In this document: positions 23,055 through 31,828 of the stretch, in pieces
Numbering within the stretch: position 1 is the stretch's first letter
Layout: each line of letters begins with the position of its first letter
DNA from: Fulvimonas soli
GTDB taxonomy: Bacteria; Pseudomonadota; Gammaproteobacteria; Xanthomonadales; Rhodanobacteraceae
Direction of reading: 5' to 3'
DNA length: 64,000 bases
NCBI RefSeq assembly: GCF_003148905.1
Contig: NZ_QGHC01000007.1
Coordinates: forward strand, 206,908-270,907
Notes under the pieces: model-generated
Databases searched by the model: none
Told to the model about the DNA's origin: nothing
The model's input: only the letters and a program-made list of their open reading frames with translations
Program-made: the position numbers and the translations under genes

Positions 23055-23978
23055 TCAGCCCTGATGCGCCGGGGCGGCTGGCACCTGCGCGGTGGCCGGC
23101 GCAGCGGCGCTGCCGGCGGCGGCCGGGGCCGGCGCGGCGGCGGGCTTCTGCTGCGCCGCCAGCCACTGCTCGAACTCGGCCTTCGGCACCGCCTTCACCA
23201 CGATCGGCATGAAGCCGTGGTCCTGGCCGCACAGCTCGGCGCACTGGCCGCGGTACACGCCCGGCTCCTTGATGTTGGTCCAGGCGGCGTTGACGATGCC
23301 GGGGATGGCGTCCATCTTCCAGCCGAGCTGCGGCACCCACCAGGAGTGGATCACGTCGCCGGCAGTGATCACGAAGCGGATCTTCACGCCCACCGGCACC
23401 ACCAGCGGGTGGTCCACGTTGAGCAGGTAGGTGTTCTCGCCGTTCTCCTGCACCGCCTTCGGGTCCAGGCCGGAGCGCAGCTCGCGGGTCTCGTCGCTCA
23501 GCGCGTCGAGCCGGGACATGAAGCCGACGTGCTCGACCGGCTTGCCCTGGTAGTCGACGTAGTCGTAGCGCCACTTCCACTGGTAGCCGGTGACCTTCAC
23601 GGTCATCTGCGCGCCGGTGGTGTCGGCGAAGGTGGTCAGGCCGCCGGTGGCCATGTAGGCCAGCACGATCAGGATCAGCACCGGGACGGTGGTCCACACG
23701 ATCTCGAGCATCGTGTTGTGGGTCCACTTCTCGGCCACCGCGCCGCGCGACTTGCGGAAGCGGAACATGGCGATGAACATCGCGCCGAACACCAGGATGC
23801 CGATCGCCACGCACACGCCGAGGGCGACGTTGTTGAGCAGGTAGGGCCGGTACGACCACTCGGTCACGCCGCGCGTCATGTTCAGCTGCCCCGGCCGGGG
23901 GTTGGCCCACGCCGCGCCGGCGAACAGCGCACAGACCGCCGCCGCCCATGCCTTGATCCTGATGCCGCCAGAAGTCAT
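23055..23978 (-). CDS. ctaC: Cytochrome c oxidase subunit II
   Basis: This 307-residue protein has a signal sequence (AWAAAVCALFAGAAWA), two transmembrane helices and a periplasmic cupredoxin domain that carries the CuA centre. CuA ligands are visible in AGDVIHSWWVPQLG and GQCAELCGQDHGFMP. It takes electrons from cytochrome c and passes them to subunit I. The C-terminus is an Ala/Pro-rich tail of about 30 residues. The ATG at 23978 (MTSGGIRIKAW) is the best start; the frame is open far upstream but only as GC-rich noise. It is the first structural gene of the oxidase operon. Confidence 0.96.
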   Translation of the reverse strand: MTSGGIRIKAWAAAVCALFAGAAWANPRPGQLNMTRGVTEWSYRPYLLNNVALGVCVAIGILVFGAMFIAMFRFRKSRGAVAEKWTHNTMLEIVWTTVPVLILIVLAYMATGGLTTFADTTGAQMTVKVTGYQWKWRYDYVDYQGKPVEHVGFMSRLDALSDETRELRSGLDPKAVQENGENTYLLNVDHPLVVPVGVKIRFVITAGDVIHSWWVPQLGWKMDAIPGIVNAAWTNIKEPGVYRGQCAELCGQDHGFMPIVVKAVPKAEFEQWLAAQQKPAAAPAPAAAGSAAAPATAQVPAAPAHQG

Positions 23979-23998
23979 GTCTTGCACCTTTGTTGAAC

Positions 23999-24484
23999 CT
24001 ACCTGCGCGGCTGGCCCTGCATCCCGGCCAGCAGCACCTTGAGTTTCCCCGACAGCTCGGCGCGCTCCTCCTCGGCGAGGAAGCTGCCGATCTCCAGCTC
24101 GCGCCCGTGCGAACGCAGCAGGAGCCGGTTGTGTCCATGCCCCGGCGCCAGCCGCACGCGCACCCAGTAGGACTGGAAACGCACGCGCCGCCGCCCGGGC
24201 AGGGATTGCACCTCCAGCGACGACGAGTCGAGGGTGATGCGCTCGCTGCGGTCCCCCGCGCGCCAGGCCCGCCCGAGGGCGAAGGCCACCGCGAAGGATT
24301 CCACCAGGGCGAACAGCGGGGCGAACACGTTGCCCTGCCACGCCCCCAGTCCGGCCGTTGTCAGCGCCAACACCGCCAGCACCACGATCAAGCGACGCAG
24401 GCCGCGTCGGCTGAGTGCGCGGTTGGGCTTGAGCCACAGCGTCACGCACGGCAGGCCGCCGTCGGCAGGTCGAAGCACGATCAT
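23999..24484 (-). CDS. DUF2244 membrane protein
   Basis: This 161-residue protein has two adjacent hydrophobic helices (LIVVLAVLALTTAGLGAW and VFAPLFALVESFAVAFALG) followed by a soluble beta-rich part with RVRFQSYWVRVRL, the DUF2244 pattern. Genes of this family commonly precede subunit II of cytochrome c oxidase; here only about 20 bp separate them, so they are probably one operon. Function is unknown; a role in oxidase assembly or haem/copper handling is a guess from context. Confidence 0.85.
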   Translation of the reverse strand: MIVLRPADGGLPCVTLWLKPNRALSRRGLRRLIVVLAVLALTTAGLGAWQGNVFAPLFALVESFAVAFALGRAWRAGDRSERITLDSSSLEVQSLPGRRRVRFQSYWVRVRLAPGHGHNRLLLRSHGRELEIGSFLAEEERAELSGKLKVLLAGMQGQPRR

Positions 24485-24558
24485 GGAAGATCCGGCGTGC
24501 CTGGAACGGCGGAATGATAGGCCCCACCGACCCCGGCCGGCAAGAATGTCGCACCCGC

Positions 24559-24572
24559 TTGACCTGGATCAG
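24559..24572. promoter_or_regulatory. FNR/Anr-type box between the cox operon and putA
   Basis: TTGACCTGGATCAG matches the FNR-family consensus TTGAT-N4-ATCAA in 8 of 10 defined positions; C at the fifth position is common in Anr sites. It lies 75 bp upstream of the DUF2244/cox start and about 127 bp upstream of the putA GTG, so oxygen-dependent control of either side is possible. A separate -10-like TACAAT is at 24653-24658, about 40 bp before putA. Confidence 0.5.
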
Positions 24573-24698
24573 GGCTTGCGCGGCGCCCCGCGCGGCCCCG
24601 CGCGGGACGCCTGCGGCGGCGCGTACGGATGCGTGCGGGCGACGCCGGAGCGTACAATCGCGCGCTTTCCCCATCCCGCGATCCCGCCGGTTTTCCCC

Positions 24699-27600
24699 GT
24701 GAGCCAACCCATCCTCAGCCCCGAACTTCCCGCCGGCGCGTCGCCCGCGCGCGCGCGCATCACCGCCGCGTGGCTGCGCGACGAGACCGAGGCGGTCAAC
24801 GACCTGCTCGCCCAGGCCACGCTGCCGCCGGCCGAGCGCGAGCAGGTGATCGACGTCGCCGCCGGCCTGGTCACGCGCGTGCGCGCCCGCGCCAAGGACC
24901 AGAGCGCGGTCGAGTCCTTCATGCGCCAGTACGACCTCTCCAGCGAGGAAGGCGTGCTGCTGATGTGCGTGGCCGAGGCGCTGCTGCGCATCCCCGACAA
25001 GGCCACCGCGGACAAGCTGATCCGCGACAAGCTGGGCGACGCCGACTGGAAGAAACACTTGGGTCAAAGCGAGTCGCTGTTCGTCAACGCCAGCACCTGG
25101 GGCCTGATGCTCACCGGCAAGCTGGTCAACCTGGCCGAGGAGACCCGCCGCGACTTCACCGGCGCGCTGCGCCGCCTGGTCGGCCGCGCCGGCGAGCCGG
25201 CGATCCGCCTGGCGGTGCGCCAGGCCATGCGCATCATGGGCCACCAGTTCGTGATGGGGCAGACCATCGACGAGGCGCTGGACCGCTGCGCGAAGAAGGA
25301 ATACGCGATGTACCGCTATTCCTACGACATGCTCGGCGAGTCCGCGCTCACCGCCGAGACGGCCGAGCGCTACCAGGAGGACTACCGCCGCGCGATCGCC
25401 CGCATCGGCGCGCGCGGGCCGTTCGCCAACCACACCGACGCGCCGTCGATCTCGGTGAAGCTCTCCGCGCTGCACCCGCGCTACGAGGTGGCCAGGCGCG
25501 GGCAGGCGCGCCGCCAGCTCACCGAGAAGCTGCTGGAGCTGTCGCAGCTGGCGATGAAGCAGGGCATCGCGCTCTCCGTGGACGCCGAGGAGGCCGACCG
25601 CCTGGAGCTCTCGCTGGACATCATCGGCGAGGTGTTCGCGCATCCCTCGCTGGAGGGCTGGAACGGCCTCGGCATCGTGGTGCAGGCCTACTCCAAGCGC
25701 ACCCCGTTCGTGATCGACTGGCTGATCGAGACCGCGCGCGCCAGCGGCCGCCGCTGGTACGTGCGCCTGGTCAAGGGCGCCTACTGGGACGCCGAGATCA
25801 AGCGCGCGCAGGAGCAGGGCCTGGCCGGCTACCCGCTGTACACGCGCAAGCCCAACACCGACGTGTCGTACCTGGCCTGCGCGCACAAGCTGTTCGACGC
25901 CGGCAGCGAGCTGATCTACCCGCAGTTCGCCACCCACAACGCGCACACCATCGCCGCCGTGCACCACATCGCGCGCGGCCGGCCGTTCGAGTTCCAGCGC
26001 CTGCACGGCATGGGCACCGACCTGTACGCCGAGGTGATCGGCCCGGACAAGTTGAACGTGCCCTGCCGCGTCTACGCGCCGGTGGGCACGCACGAGGACC
26101 TGCTGCCCTACCTGGTGCGCCGCCTGCTGGAGAACGGCGCCAACACCAGCTTCGTCAACCGCGTGGTGGACGAGTCGCTGCCGGTGCGCGAGCTGGTGGC
26201 CGACCCGTGCGAGACGGTGCGCGGCTTCGCCTCGATCCCGCACCCGCGCATCCCGCTGCCGGTGAATCTCTATGGTGAACTTCGGAAGAACTCCATGGGC
26301 GTGAACTTCTCCAACGACAACGAACTGAAGGTCCTCGCCGAGGCCGTCAACGCGCAGGCCGGCCCGTGGACCGCCGGGCCGCTGGTGCCCGGCGGCCAGG
26401 GCAACGGCCCGGCCGTGCAGGTGACCAACCCGGCCGACCGCCGCCAGGTCGTCGGCAGCTACGTCAGCGCCGACGCCGCGCTGGTGGACCGGGCGCTGGC
26501 CAACGCGGTCGCCGCGCAGCCGGACTGGGACCGCCTGCCCGCCGCCAGCCGCGCCGCCATCCTGGAGCACGCCGCCGAGCAGCTGGAGGCGCGCCGCGGC
26601 GAGTTCATCGCGCTGTGCGTGCGCGAGGCCGGCAAGACCCTGCCCGACGCCATCGCCGAGATCCGCGAGGCCGCCGACTTCCTGCGCTACTACGCGACGA
26701 TGGCGCGTCGCCTGTTCGGCCATCCGGAGCAGCTGCCCGGCCCCACCGGCGAGAGCAACCAGCTCTACTTGAACGGCCGCGGCGTGTTCGTCTGCATCAG
26801 CCCGTGGAACTTCCCGCTGGCGATCTTCCTGGGCCAGGTCTCGGCGGCGCTGGCCGCCGGCAACGGCGTGATCGCCAAGCCGGCCGAGCAGACCAGCCTG
26901 ATCGGCCACGCCGCGGTGAAGCTGCTGCACGAGGCCGGCGTGCCGGCCGCGGTGCTGCAATACCTGCCGGGCGACGGCGCGGTGGTCGGCGCGGCGCTGA
27001 CCCGCGACCCGCGCGTGGCCGGCGTGGCCTTCACCGGCTCCACCGAGACCGCCTGGGCGATCAACCGCGCGCTGGCCGCGCGCAACGCGCCGATCGCCGC
27101 GCTGATCGCCGAGACCGGCGGCCAGAACGCGATGATCGCCGACTCCTCCGCGCTGCCCGAGCAGGTCGTCAAGGACGTGATCGCCTCCGCCTTCCAGTCC
27201 GCCGGCCAGCGCTGCTCGGCCGCGCGCGTGCTGTTCGTGCAGGAGGACATCGCCGACAAGGTGGTCGGCATGCTGGCCGGCGCGATGGCCGAGCTGAAGG
27301 TGGGCGACCCCGGCCAGCTGTCCACCGACGTCGGCCCGGTGATCGACGAGGACGCGCGCAAGATCCTCGCCGAGCACGCCGCGCGCATGGACAAGGAGGC
27401 GAAGAGGATCGCCGAGGTGCCGCTCGACCCCGCGGCCACCGCGCACGGCACCTTCTTCGCCCCGCGCGCCTACGAGATTCCCTCGCTCGCCACGCTGACC
27501 CGCGAGGTGTTCGGCCCGGTGCTGCACGTGATCCGCTGGAAGGGCGAGGACCTGCCCAAGGTGATCGAGCAGATCAACGCCACCGGCTACGGCCTGACGC

Positions 27601-27854
27601 TGGGCGTGCACAGCCGCATCGACGACACCGTGGAATACATCCGCAGCCACGCGCGCGTGGGCAACTGCTACGTCAACCGCAACCAGATCGGCGCGGTGGT
27701 CGGCGTGCAGCCGTTCGGCGGCGAGGGCCTGTCCGGCACCGGCCCGAAGGCGGGCGGCCCGCACTACCTGCTGCGCTTCGCCGGCGAGCGCACGCTCACC
27801 ATCAACACCACCGCCGCCGGCGGCAACGCCTCGCTGCTGACCATCGGCGAGTGA
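24699..27854 (+). CDS. putA: Bifunctional proline dehydrogenase / L-glutamate gamma-semialdehyde dehydrogenase
   Basis: This 1051-residue short-type PutA oxidises proline to glutamate. The N-terminal half (about 50-500) is an FAD proline dehydrogenase barrel with SVDAEEADRLELSLDI, WYVRLVKGAYWDAEIK and YPQFATHNAHTI. The C-terminal half (about 540-1040) is the NAD aldehyde dehydrogenase with ISPWNFPLAIFLG, FTGSTETA, AETGGQNAMI and the catalytic cysteine in SAGQRCSAARV. There is no N-terminal ribbon-helix-helix domain, so this PutA does not repress its own gene. A GTG at 24699 is preferred (VSQPILSPELPAG), since upstream sequence in the frame is not protein-like. It faces away from the cox operon. 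Confidence 0.96.
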   Translation: MSQPILSPELPAGASPARARITAAWLRDETEAVNDLLAQATLPPAEREQVIDVAAGLVTRVRARAKDQSAVESFMRQYDLSSEEGVLLMCVAEALLRIPDKATADKLIRDKLGDADWKKHLGQSESLFVNASTWGLMLTGKLVNLAEETRRDFTGALRRLVGRAGEPAIRLAVRQAMRIMGHQFVMGQTIDEALDRCAKKEYAMYRYSYDMLGESALTAETAERYQEDYRRAIARIGARGPFANHTDAPSISVKLSALHPRYEVARRGQARRQLTEKLLELSQLAMKQGIALSVDAEEADRLELSLDIIGEVFAHPSLEGWNGLGIVVQAYSKRTPFVIDWLIETARASGRRWYVRLVKGAYWDAEIKRAQEQGLAGYPLYTRKPNTDVSYLACAHKLFDAGSELIYPQFATHNAHTIAAVHHIARGRPFEFQRLHGMGTDLYAEVIGPDKLNVPCRVYAPVGTHEDLLPYLVRRLLENGANTSFVNRVVDESLPVRELVADPCETVRGFASIPHPRIPLPVNLYGELRKNSMGVNFSNDNELKVLAEAVNAQAGPWTAGPLVPGGQGNGPAVQVTNPADRRQVVGSYVSADAALVDRALANAVAAQPDWDRLPAASRAAILEHAAEQLEARRGEFIALCVREAGKTLPDAIAEIREAADFLRYYATMARRLFGHPEQLPGPTGESNQLYLNGRGVFVCISPWNFPLAIFLGQVSAALAAGNGVIAKPAEQTSLIGHAAVKLLHEAGVPAAVLQYLPGDGAVVGAALTRDPRVAGVAFTGSTETAWAINRALAARNAPIAALIAETGGQNAMIADSSALPEQVVKDVIASAFQSAGQRCSAARVLFVQEDIADKVVGMLAGAMAELKVGDPGQLSTDVGPVIDEDARKILAEHAARMDKEAKRIAEVPLDPAATAHGTFFAPRAYEIPSLATLTREVFGPVLHVIRWKGEDLPKVIEQINATGYGLTLGVHSRIDDTVEYIRSHARVGNCYVNRNQIGAVVGVQPFGGEGLSGTGPKAGGPHYLLRFAGERTLTINTTAAGGNASLLTIGE

Positions 27855-27907
27855 GGGGCGGCGCGCCGGCACGGTTCGCGCAGCCGGCGAATCCCCGAGG
27901 TGTTTTT

Positions 27908-27971
27908 TCGCGGCCGCAGGCCGCTCCCACGGGCTCGCGGCAGCCTGGGTGGGAGCGGCCTCCGGCCGCGA
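27908..27971. repeat. REP/BIME-like palindromic pair after putA
   Basis: Two inverted copies of a 23-bp unit (left arm 27908-27930, right arm 27949-27971) share GGCCGCTCCCAC and its complement. The same unit recurs singly at 28076-28098 and as pairs at 38290-38345 and 44044-44098. These intergenic palindromes resemble the REP elements mobilised by RAYT transposases in Xanthomonadales. The 361-bp interval 27855-28215 holds nothing else I can support. Confidence 0.75.
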
Positions 27972-28075
27972 TGGTCCGCCGCCGAAACCGCCCGGAAGCA
28001 TCGCCGCCCGCATGGCACCGGCGGCCAGCGCCGGGCCCGCTACGTCCGCCCCCAGCGACACGGCCGGCGTGTTTT

Positions 28076-28098
28076 TCGCGGCCGGAGGCCGCTCCCAC
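28076..28098. repeat. Single REP-like unit
   Basis: TCGCGGCCGGAGGCCGCTCC followed by CAC, the same unit as at 27908, here without an inverted partner. Confidence 0.65.
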
Positions 28099-28215
28099 AG
28101 GCCCGCGGATGCCACGGCAGGTTGTGCGCCGCGCAAACGGCGCCGGGGCGCGCGTGCTAAAAAAGCGGGCAGCCGGCATCCGCCGGCCGCGACCGCCGCC
28201 GCCATCGCCCTCGCC

Positions 28216-29262
28216 ATGCTCCGCACCGTCCCGTCCGCCTCCCGCGACCCGCGCTACACCGCGGCGGAGATCCCGCCGAACGTGCTGGTCTACCTGACCG
28301 AGCTGGCGACGGCGCGCGGCGTGCCCTGCGAGGGCTGGTTCGCCGGGCTGGGACTGCAGCGCGGCCAGCTCAGCGACCCCTCGCTGCGCGTGTCCTACCG
28401 CCAGGCCAGCACGGTGATCCGCCGCGCGCTGCGCAGCTTCGGCGCGGGCGACATCGGCCTGGTGGTGGGCCGCAACGAGACGCTGGGCAGCTTCGGCCTG
28501 CTCGGCCTGGCGATGATGACCTCGCGCACCTTCGGCGAGGCGATGCGCGTGGGCATCGAGCACCACAAGGTCTGCGGCGCGCTGCTCGAGGTCGGCTTCG
28601 AGGCGCTGGACGAGCACGAGGTGGCGCTGGTGGCCTGGCCGCGCTTCAGCGACCCGGAGCTGCTGCCGTTCCTGTGCGAGGAGCTGTTCGCCAGCTCGCT
28701 GGCGATCGCGCGCCAGCTGCTCGGCCCGGCCTTCCGGCCCGGCGGCGTCGAGCTGAGCTATCCCGCGCCCGCCCACGCGGCGGCCTACCGCGAGGTGTTC
28801 GGCTGCGAGCCGCGCTTCGGCGCCGCCTGCAACCGCGTGCGGGTGGACGCGGCCTGGCTGGCGCGCGAGCTGCCCGGCTACAACCCGCTCACCGCGCGCC
28901 AGGCGCTGGCGCTGTGCAAGCAGCAGAACAGCCGCGACGGCGCCAGCCAGGAGATCGTGGCGGCGGTGGAGCGCCTGCTGCGCAGCCGCCTGCGCCAGCC
29001 GCCGACGATCGGCGACGTGGCGCGCACGCTCAACCTGAGCGAACGCTCGCTGCGCCGGCGGCTGGCCGAGAGCGGGCGCATCTTCCGCGAGATCCACGAC
29101 CGCGTGCGCGCCGAGCGCGCGCTGCAGCTGCTGCACGACGGCACGCTCAGCGTGGCCGAGATCGGCCGCGAGATCGGCTTCAGCGATCCGCGCGAGTTCC
29201 GCCGCGCCTTCAAGCGCTGGACCGGGATGCCCCCGCGCAGCGCCCGCCGCCACGCGGCCTGA
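28216..29262 (+). CDS. AraC-family transcriptional regulator with arabinose-binding-type sensor domain
   Basis: This 348-residue protein has an N-terminal domain of about 190 residues like the Arabinose_bd family (RVSYRQASTVIRRALRSFG, GLLGLAMMTSRTFGEAM). The C-terminal DNA-binding domain has two helix-turn-helices: PTIGDVARTLNLSERSLRRR and LSVAEIGREIGFSDPREFRR. This subfamily (OruR/MmsR-like) usually senses amino-acid or fatty-acid metabolites. It could control putA upstream or the TonB receptor downstream; neither is shown by the sequence. Start at ATG 28216; the frame is open further upstream only across REP-like sequence. Confidence 0.88.
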   Translation: MLRTVPSASRDPRYTAAEIPPNVLVYLTELATARGVPCEGWFAGLGLQRGQLSDPSLRVSYRQASTVIRRALRSFGAGDIGLVVGRNETLGSFGLLGLAMMTSRTFGEAMRVGIEHHKVCGALLEVGFEALDEHEVALVAWPRFSDPELLPFLCEELFASSLAIARQLLGPAFRPGGVELSYPAPAHAAAYREVFGCEPRFGAACNRVRVDAAWLARELPGYNPLTARQALALCKQQNSRDGASQEIVAAVERLLRSRLRQPPTIGDVARTLNLSERSLRRRLAESGRIFREIHDRVRAERALQLLHDGTLSVAEIGREIGFSDPREFRRAFKRWTGMPPRSARRHAA

Positions 29263-29382
29263 TCCTTCCTCCCCCCGTACCCGCCGCACCGGCGGCCGCC
29301 GCGCGGCGGCAGGCCGGCGCCGCGCCCTGCGGCGAACCGCCGCGCGTGGAAGCCCCCCACCGGCCGGCACGGCACTTGAGTT

Positions 29383-29404
29383 AAAAATAAGAATCATTAT
29401 TATC
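29383..29404. promoter_or_regulatory. Fur box upstream of the TonB siderophore receptor
   Basis: Overlapping 19-mers in this AT-rich stretch match the Fur consensus; the best (29386-29404, AATAAGAATCATTATTATC) has 14 of 19 positions. It lies about 70 bp before the receptor ATG, in an otherwise GC-rich region, so iron-dependent repression of the receptor is likely. Confidence 0.75.
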
Positions 29405-29471
29405 TTGTCGCTCGCCCGTGGCCGCGCCTGGCCAGCAGGGGCATCCATTTCCGCAGGGACCCAGTTACCCC

Positions 29472-31583
29472 ATGTCCACCCGCCTTCCCCGCAGCGCCCT
29501 CCTGGCGGCGCTCACGCTCGCCCTCGCCGGCACCGCCCACGCCGCCGGCCAGACCGACGCCGGCACCGCGCCGCCCAGGGCCGGCGCGCGCCAGGACGAC
29601 CCGCACGGTGCCACGCTCGAAGCGGTGAACGTCGTCTACTCGACCACCAAGACGGAAACGCCGGCGGTGGAGATCCCGCAGTCGGTCAGCACGGTCACGC
29701 CCGACCGCATGCAGCTGCACGGCGTGCAGGGCCTGGACGAGGCGGTGCGCTACCTGGCCGGCGCGGTGGGCGGCAGCTACGGCGCCGATCCGCGCAGCGA
29801 CTGGATCCTGGTCCGCGGCTACGACCCGGCCAAGTTCCTCGACGGCCTGGCGCTGCCCAACGGCGACTGGACCGCCGACTCGCGCATCGAGCCCTACGGC
29901 CTGGAGCGCGTGGAGGTGAACAAGGGGCCATCCTCGGCGATGTACGGCCAGCTGCCGCCCGGCGGCATGATCGGGATGACCAGCAAGCGCCCCAGCCTGG
30001 AGGCGCCGCACGAGGTCGTGGCCACGGTGGGCAGCTTCGACCAGAAGCAGCTGGCCGGCGACACCGGCGGCCAGCTCGACGACGCCGGCCACTGGCTGTG
30101 GCGCGTGGTGGCGCTGGCGCGCCAGGGCGATTCCAACATCAGGCACTCGCAGGACGACCGCTACTACCTCGCGCCCAGCCTGACCTGGCAGCCGGACGAG
30201 GACACCTCGTTCACCCTGCTGCCGCGCTACCAGCGCACGCTGTCCGACGGCGTGGGCGGCTTCCTGCCCGCGCAGGGCACGCTGTATCCCAACCCCAACG
30301 GCCGCATCCCGCGCGACGTGAACCCGGGCGAGCCGGGCTACGACTACTACCACAAGACCGACGAGTCGATCGGCTACGCCTTCACCCACCGCTTCGACGA
30401 CGTGTGGTCGTTCCGCCAGGACCTGCGCCTGCAGAACGCCAAGGTGGACCACCGCTCGATCGGCAGCCTCGGCCTGCAGGACGACCTGCGCACGCTCAAC
30501 CGCTACAACTACCCGCTGGTGGACCACGCGAACGTGTTCGCCGTGGACAACCAGGTCGAGGCCAGGCTCGACCAGGGCAGCCTGCGGCACGACGTGCTGG
30601 TGGGCGTGGACTACCTGCACAGCCGCAACGACTACAAGTCGGGCTTCGGCGCGGCCGCGCCGATCGACATCTTCGACCCGGTGTACGGCGCGCCGATCCC
30701 GCCGGCGCCGTACACCTTCCACACCAACAGCCTGCTCGAACAGCTGGGCGCCTACGTGCAGGACCAGGTCATCCTCGGCAAGTGGGGCATCGTCGCCAGC
30801 GGCCGCCAGGACTGGGTCAGCAACGACGTGAAGGACCTGATCGCCGGCACGCGCCGCAAGCAGGACGACAACGCCTTCTCCGGCCGCCTGGGCGTCAACT
30901 ACGCCACCGACCTCGGCCTGGTGCCGTACCTCGCCTACTCGCACTCGTTCAAGACCACGGTGGGCCAGACCTTCGACGGCCGCGCCTACAAGCCGATCAC
31001 CGGCGACCAGTACGAGGCGGGCGTGAAGTACCAGACGCCCGGCGGGCGCTCGCTGATCACGGCGGCGGTGTACCGGCTCACCCAGAAGAACGCGCTGACG
31101 GTCGATCCCGACCACATCTTCTTCTCGCTGCAGCAGGGCCAGACGCGCACGCGCGGCGCCGAGCTGGAGGCGGACGTCGCGGTGACCGACCACCTCGACG
31201 TGACCGCGGCCTACGCCTACACCGACGCCAAGGTCACCCGCGCCAACGACGCCACGCTGGGCAAGCAGGTGGCGCTGGTGCCCCGGCGGCAGGCCTCGCT
31301 GTCGGCCGACTACGCCGTGCACGAAGGCGCGCCGGCCGGCCTCGGCTTCGGCGGCGGCGTGCGCTACGTCGGCCCGCACTACGGCGACGCGAACAACCAG
31401 TTCCGCACCGGCGGCTACGTGCTCTACGACGCCAACGCGCACTACGACGTGGATCGCTGGCGCTTCCAGGTCACCGCCGCCAACCTGTTCGACCGCGCAT
31501 ACGTCACCGCCTGCAACAGCGCCATGTGGTGCTACTACGGCTACCCGCGCGAGATCACCGTGTCGGCGCGCTACCGCTGGTGA
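29472..31583 (+). CDS. TonB-dependent siderophore receptor
   Basis: This 703-residue outer-membrane receptor has a signal peptide (ALLAALTLALAGTAHA), a plug domain (EIPQSVSTVTPDRMQ, WILVRGYDPAKFLDGL, ERVEVNKGPSSAMYGQLPPG) and a 22-strand-type barrel ending in an aromatic C-terminus (SARYRW). The pattern is that of the FhuA/FpvA-like ferric siderophore group. It imports iron chelates with energy from TonB. The Fur box just upstream supports iron regulation. No siderophore synthesis or ABC genes are adjacent, so it probably takes up xenosiderophores. A GC-rich hairpin follows the stop. Confidence 0.92.
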   Translation: MSTRLPRSALLAALTLALAGTAHAAGQTDAGTAPPRAGARQDDPHGATLEAVNVVYSTTKTETPAVEIPQSVSTVTPDRMQLHGVQGLDEAVRYLAGAVGGSYGADPRSDWILVRGYDPAKFLDGLALPNGDWTADSRIEPYGLERVEVNKGPSSAMYGQLPPGGMIGMTSKRPSLEAPHEVVATVGSFDQKQLAGDTGGQLDDAGHWLWRVVALARQGDSNIRHSQDDRYYLAPSLTWQPDEDTSFTLLPRYQRTLSDGVGGFLPAQGTLYPNPNGRIPRDVNPGEPGYDYYHKTDESIGYAFTHRFDDVWSFRQDLRLQNAKVDHRSIGSLGLQDDLRTLNRYNYPLVDHANVFAVDNQVEARLDQGSLRHDVLVGVDYLHSRNDYKSGFGAAAPIDIFDPVYGAPIPPAPYTFHTNSLLEQLGAYVQDQVILGKWGIVASGRQDWVSNDVKDLIAGTRRKQDDNAFSGRLGVNYATDLGLVPYLAYSHSFKTTVGQTFDGRAYKPITGDQYEAGVKYQTPGGRSLITAAVYRLTQKNALTVDPDHIFFSLQQGQTRTRGAELEADVAVTDHLDVTAAYAYTDAKVTRANDATLGKQVALVPRRQASLSADYAVHEGAPAGLGFGGGVRYVGPHYGDANNQFRTGGYVLYDANAHYDVDRWRFQVTAANLFDRAYVTACNSAMWCYYGYPREITVSARYRW

Positions 31584-31594
31584 GCGGCCGCCGC

Positions 31595-31622
31595 GCCCCG
31601 GACCGATCCACCGGTCCGGGGC
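31595..31622. terminator. GC-rich hairpin after the siderophore receptor
   Basis: GCCCCGGACCG (31595-31605) and CGGTCCGGGGC (31612-31622) form an 11-bp perfect stem with a six-base loop, 12 bp after the receptor stop. There is no T-run, so it may act as a weak terminator or as RNA 3'-end protection. A small inverted repeat CGTGAC/GTCACG (31777-31797) lies before the next gene. Confidence 0.5.
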
Positions 31623-31828
31623 ATCCCGCCTCACGGCGCGCCGCCGGCAGGCCGCCAGGCGGCCTTGCCCCGCCGGCGCGGCGCGGAAAGGCCCGCCCGC
31701 ATTCAAACGCTCGTCACACTGGCCGATTACCCCCCCTTGCGGCGCCGCTTCGACCCTCCCCTCCGCCCCGGCATTCCGTGACAGTTGCAGCGTCACGCCG
31801 ACATCCGCTACCGGGGAGGTAAGCGACC

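Noticed and set aside
23055..28226. A 1723-codon minus-strand frame that continues upstream of subunit II through putA
   Set aside because: Only the last 307 codons match cytochrome oxidase subunit II; the upstream part is antisense to putA.
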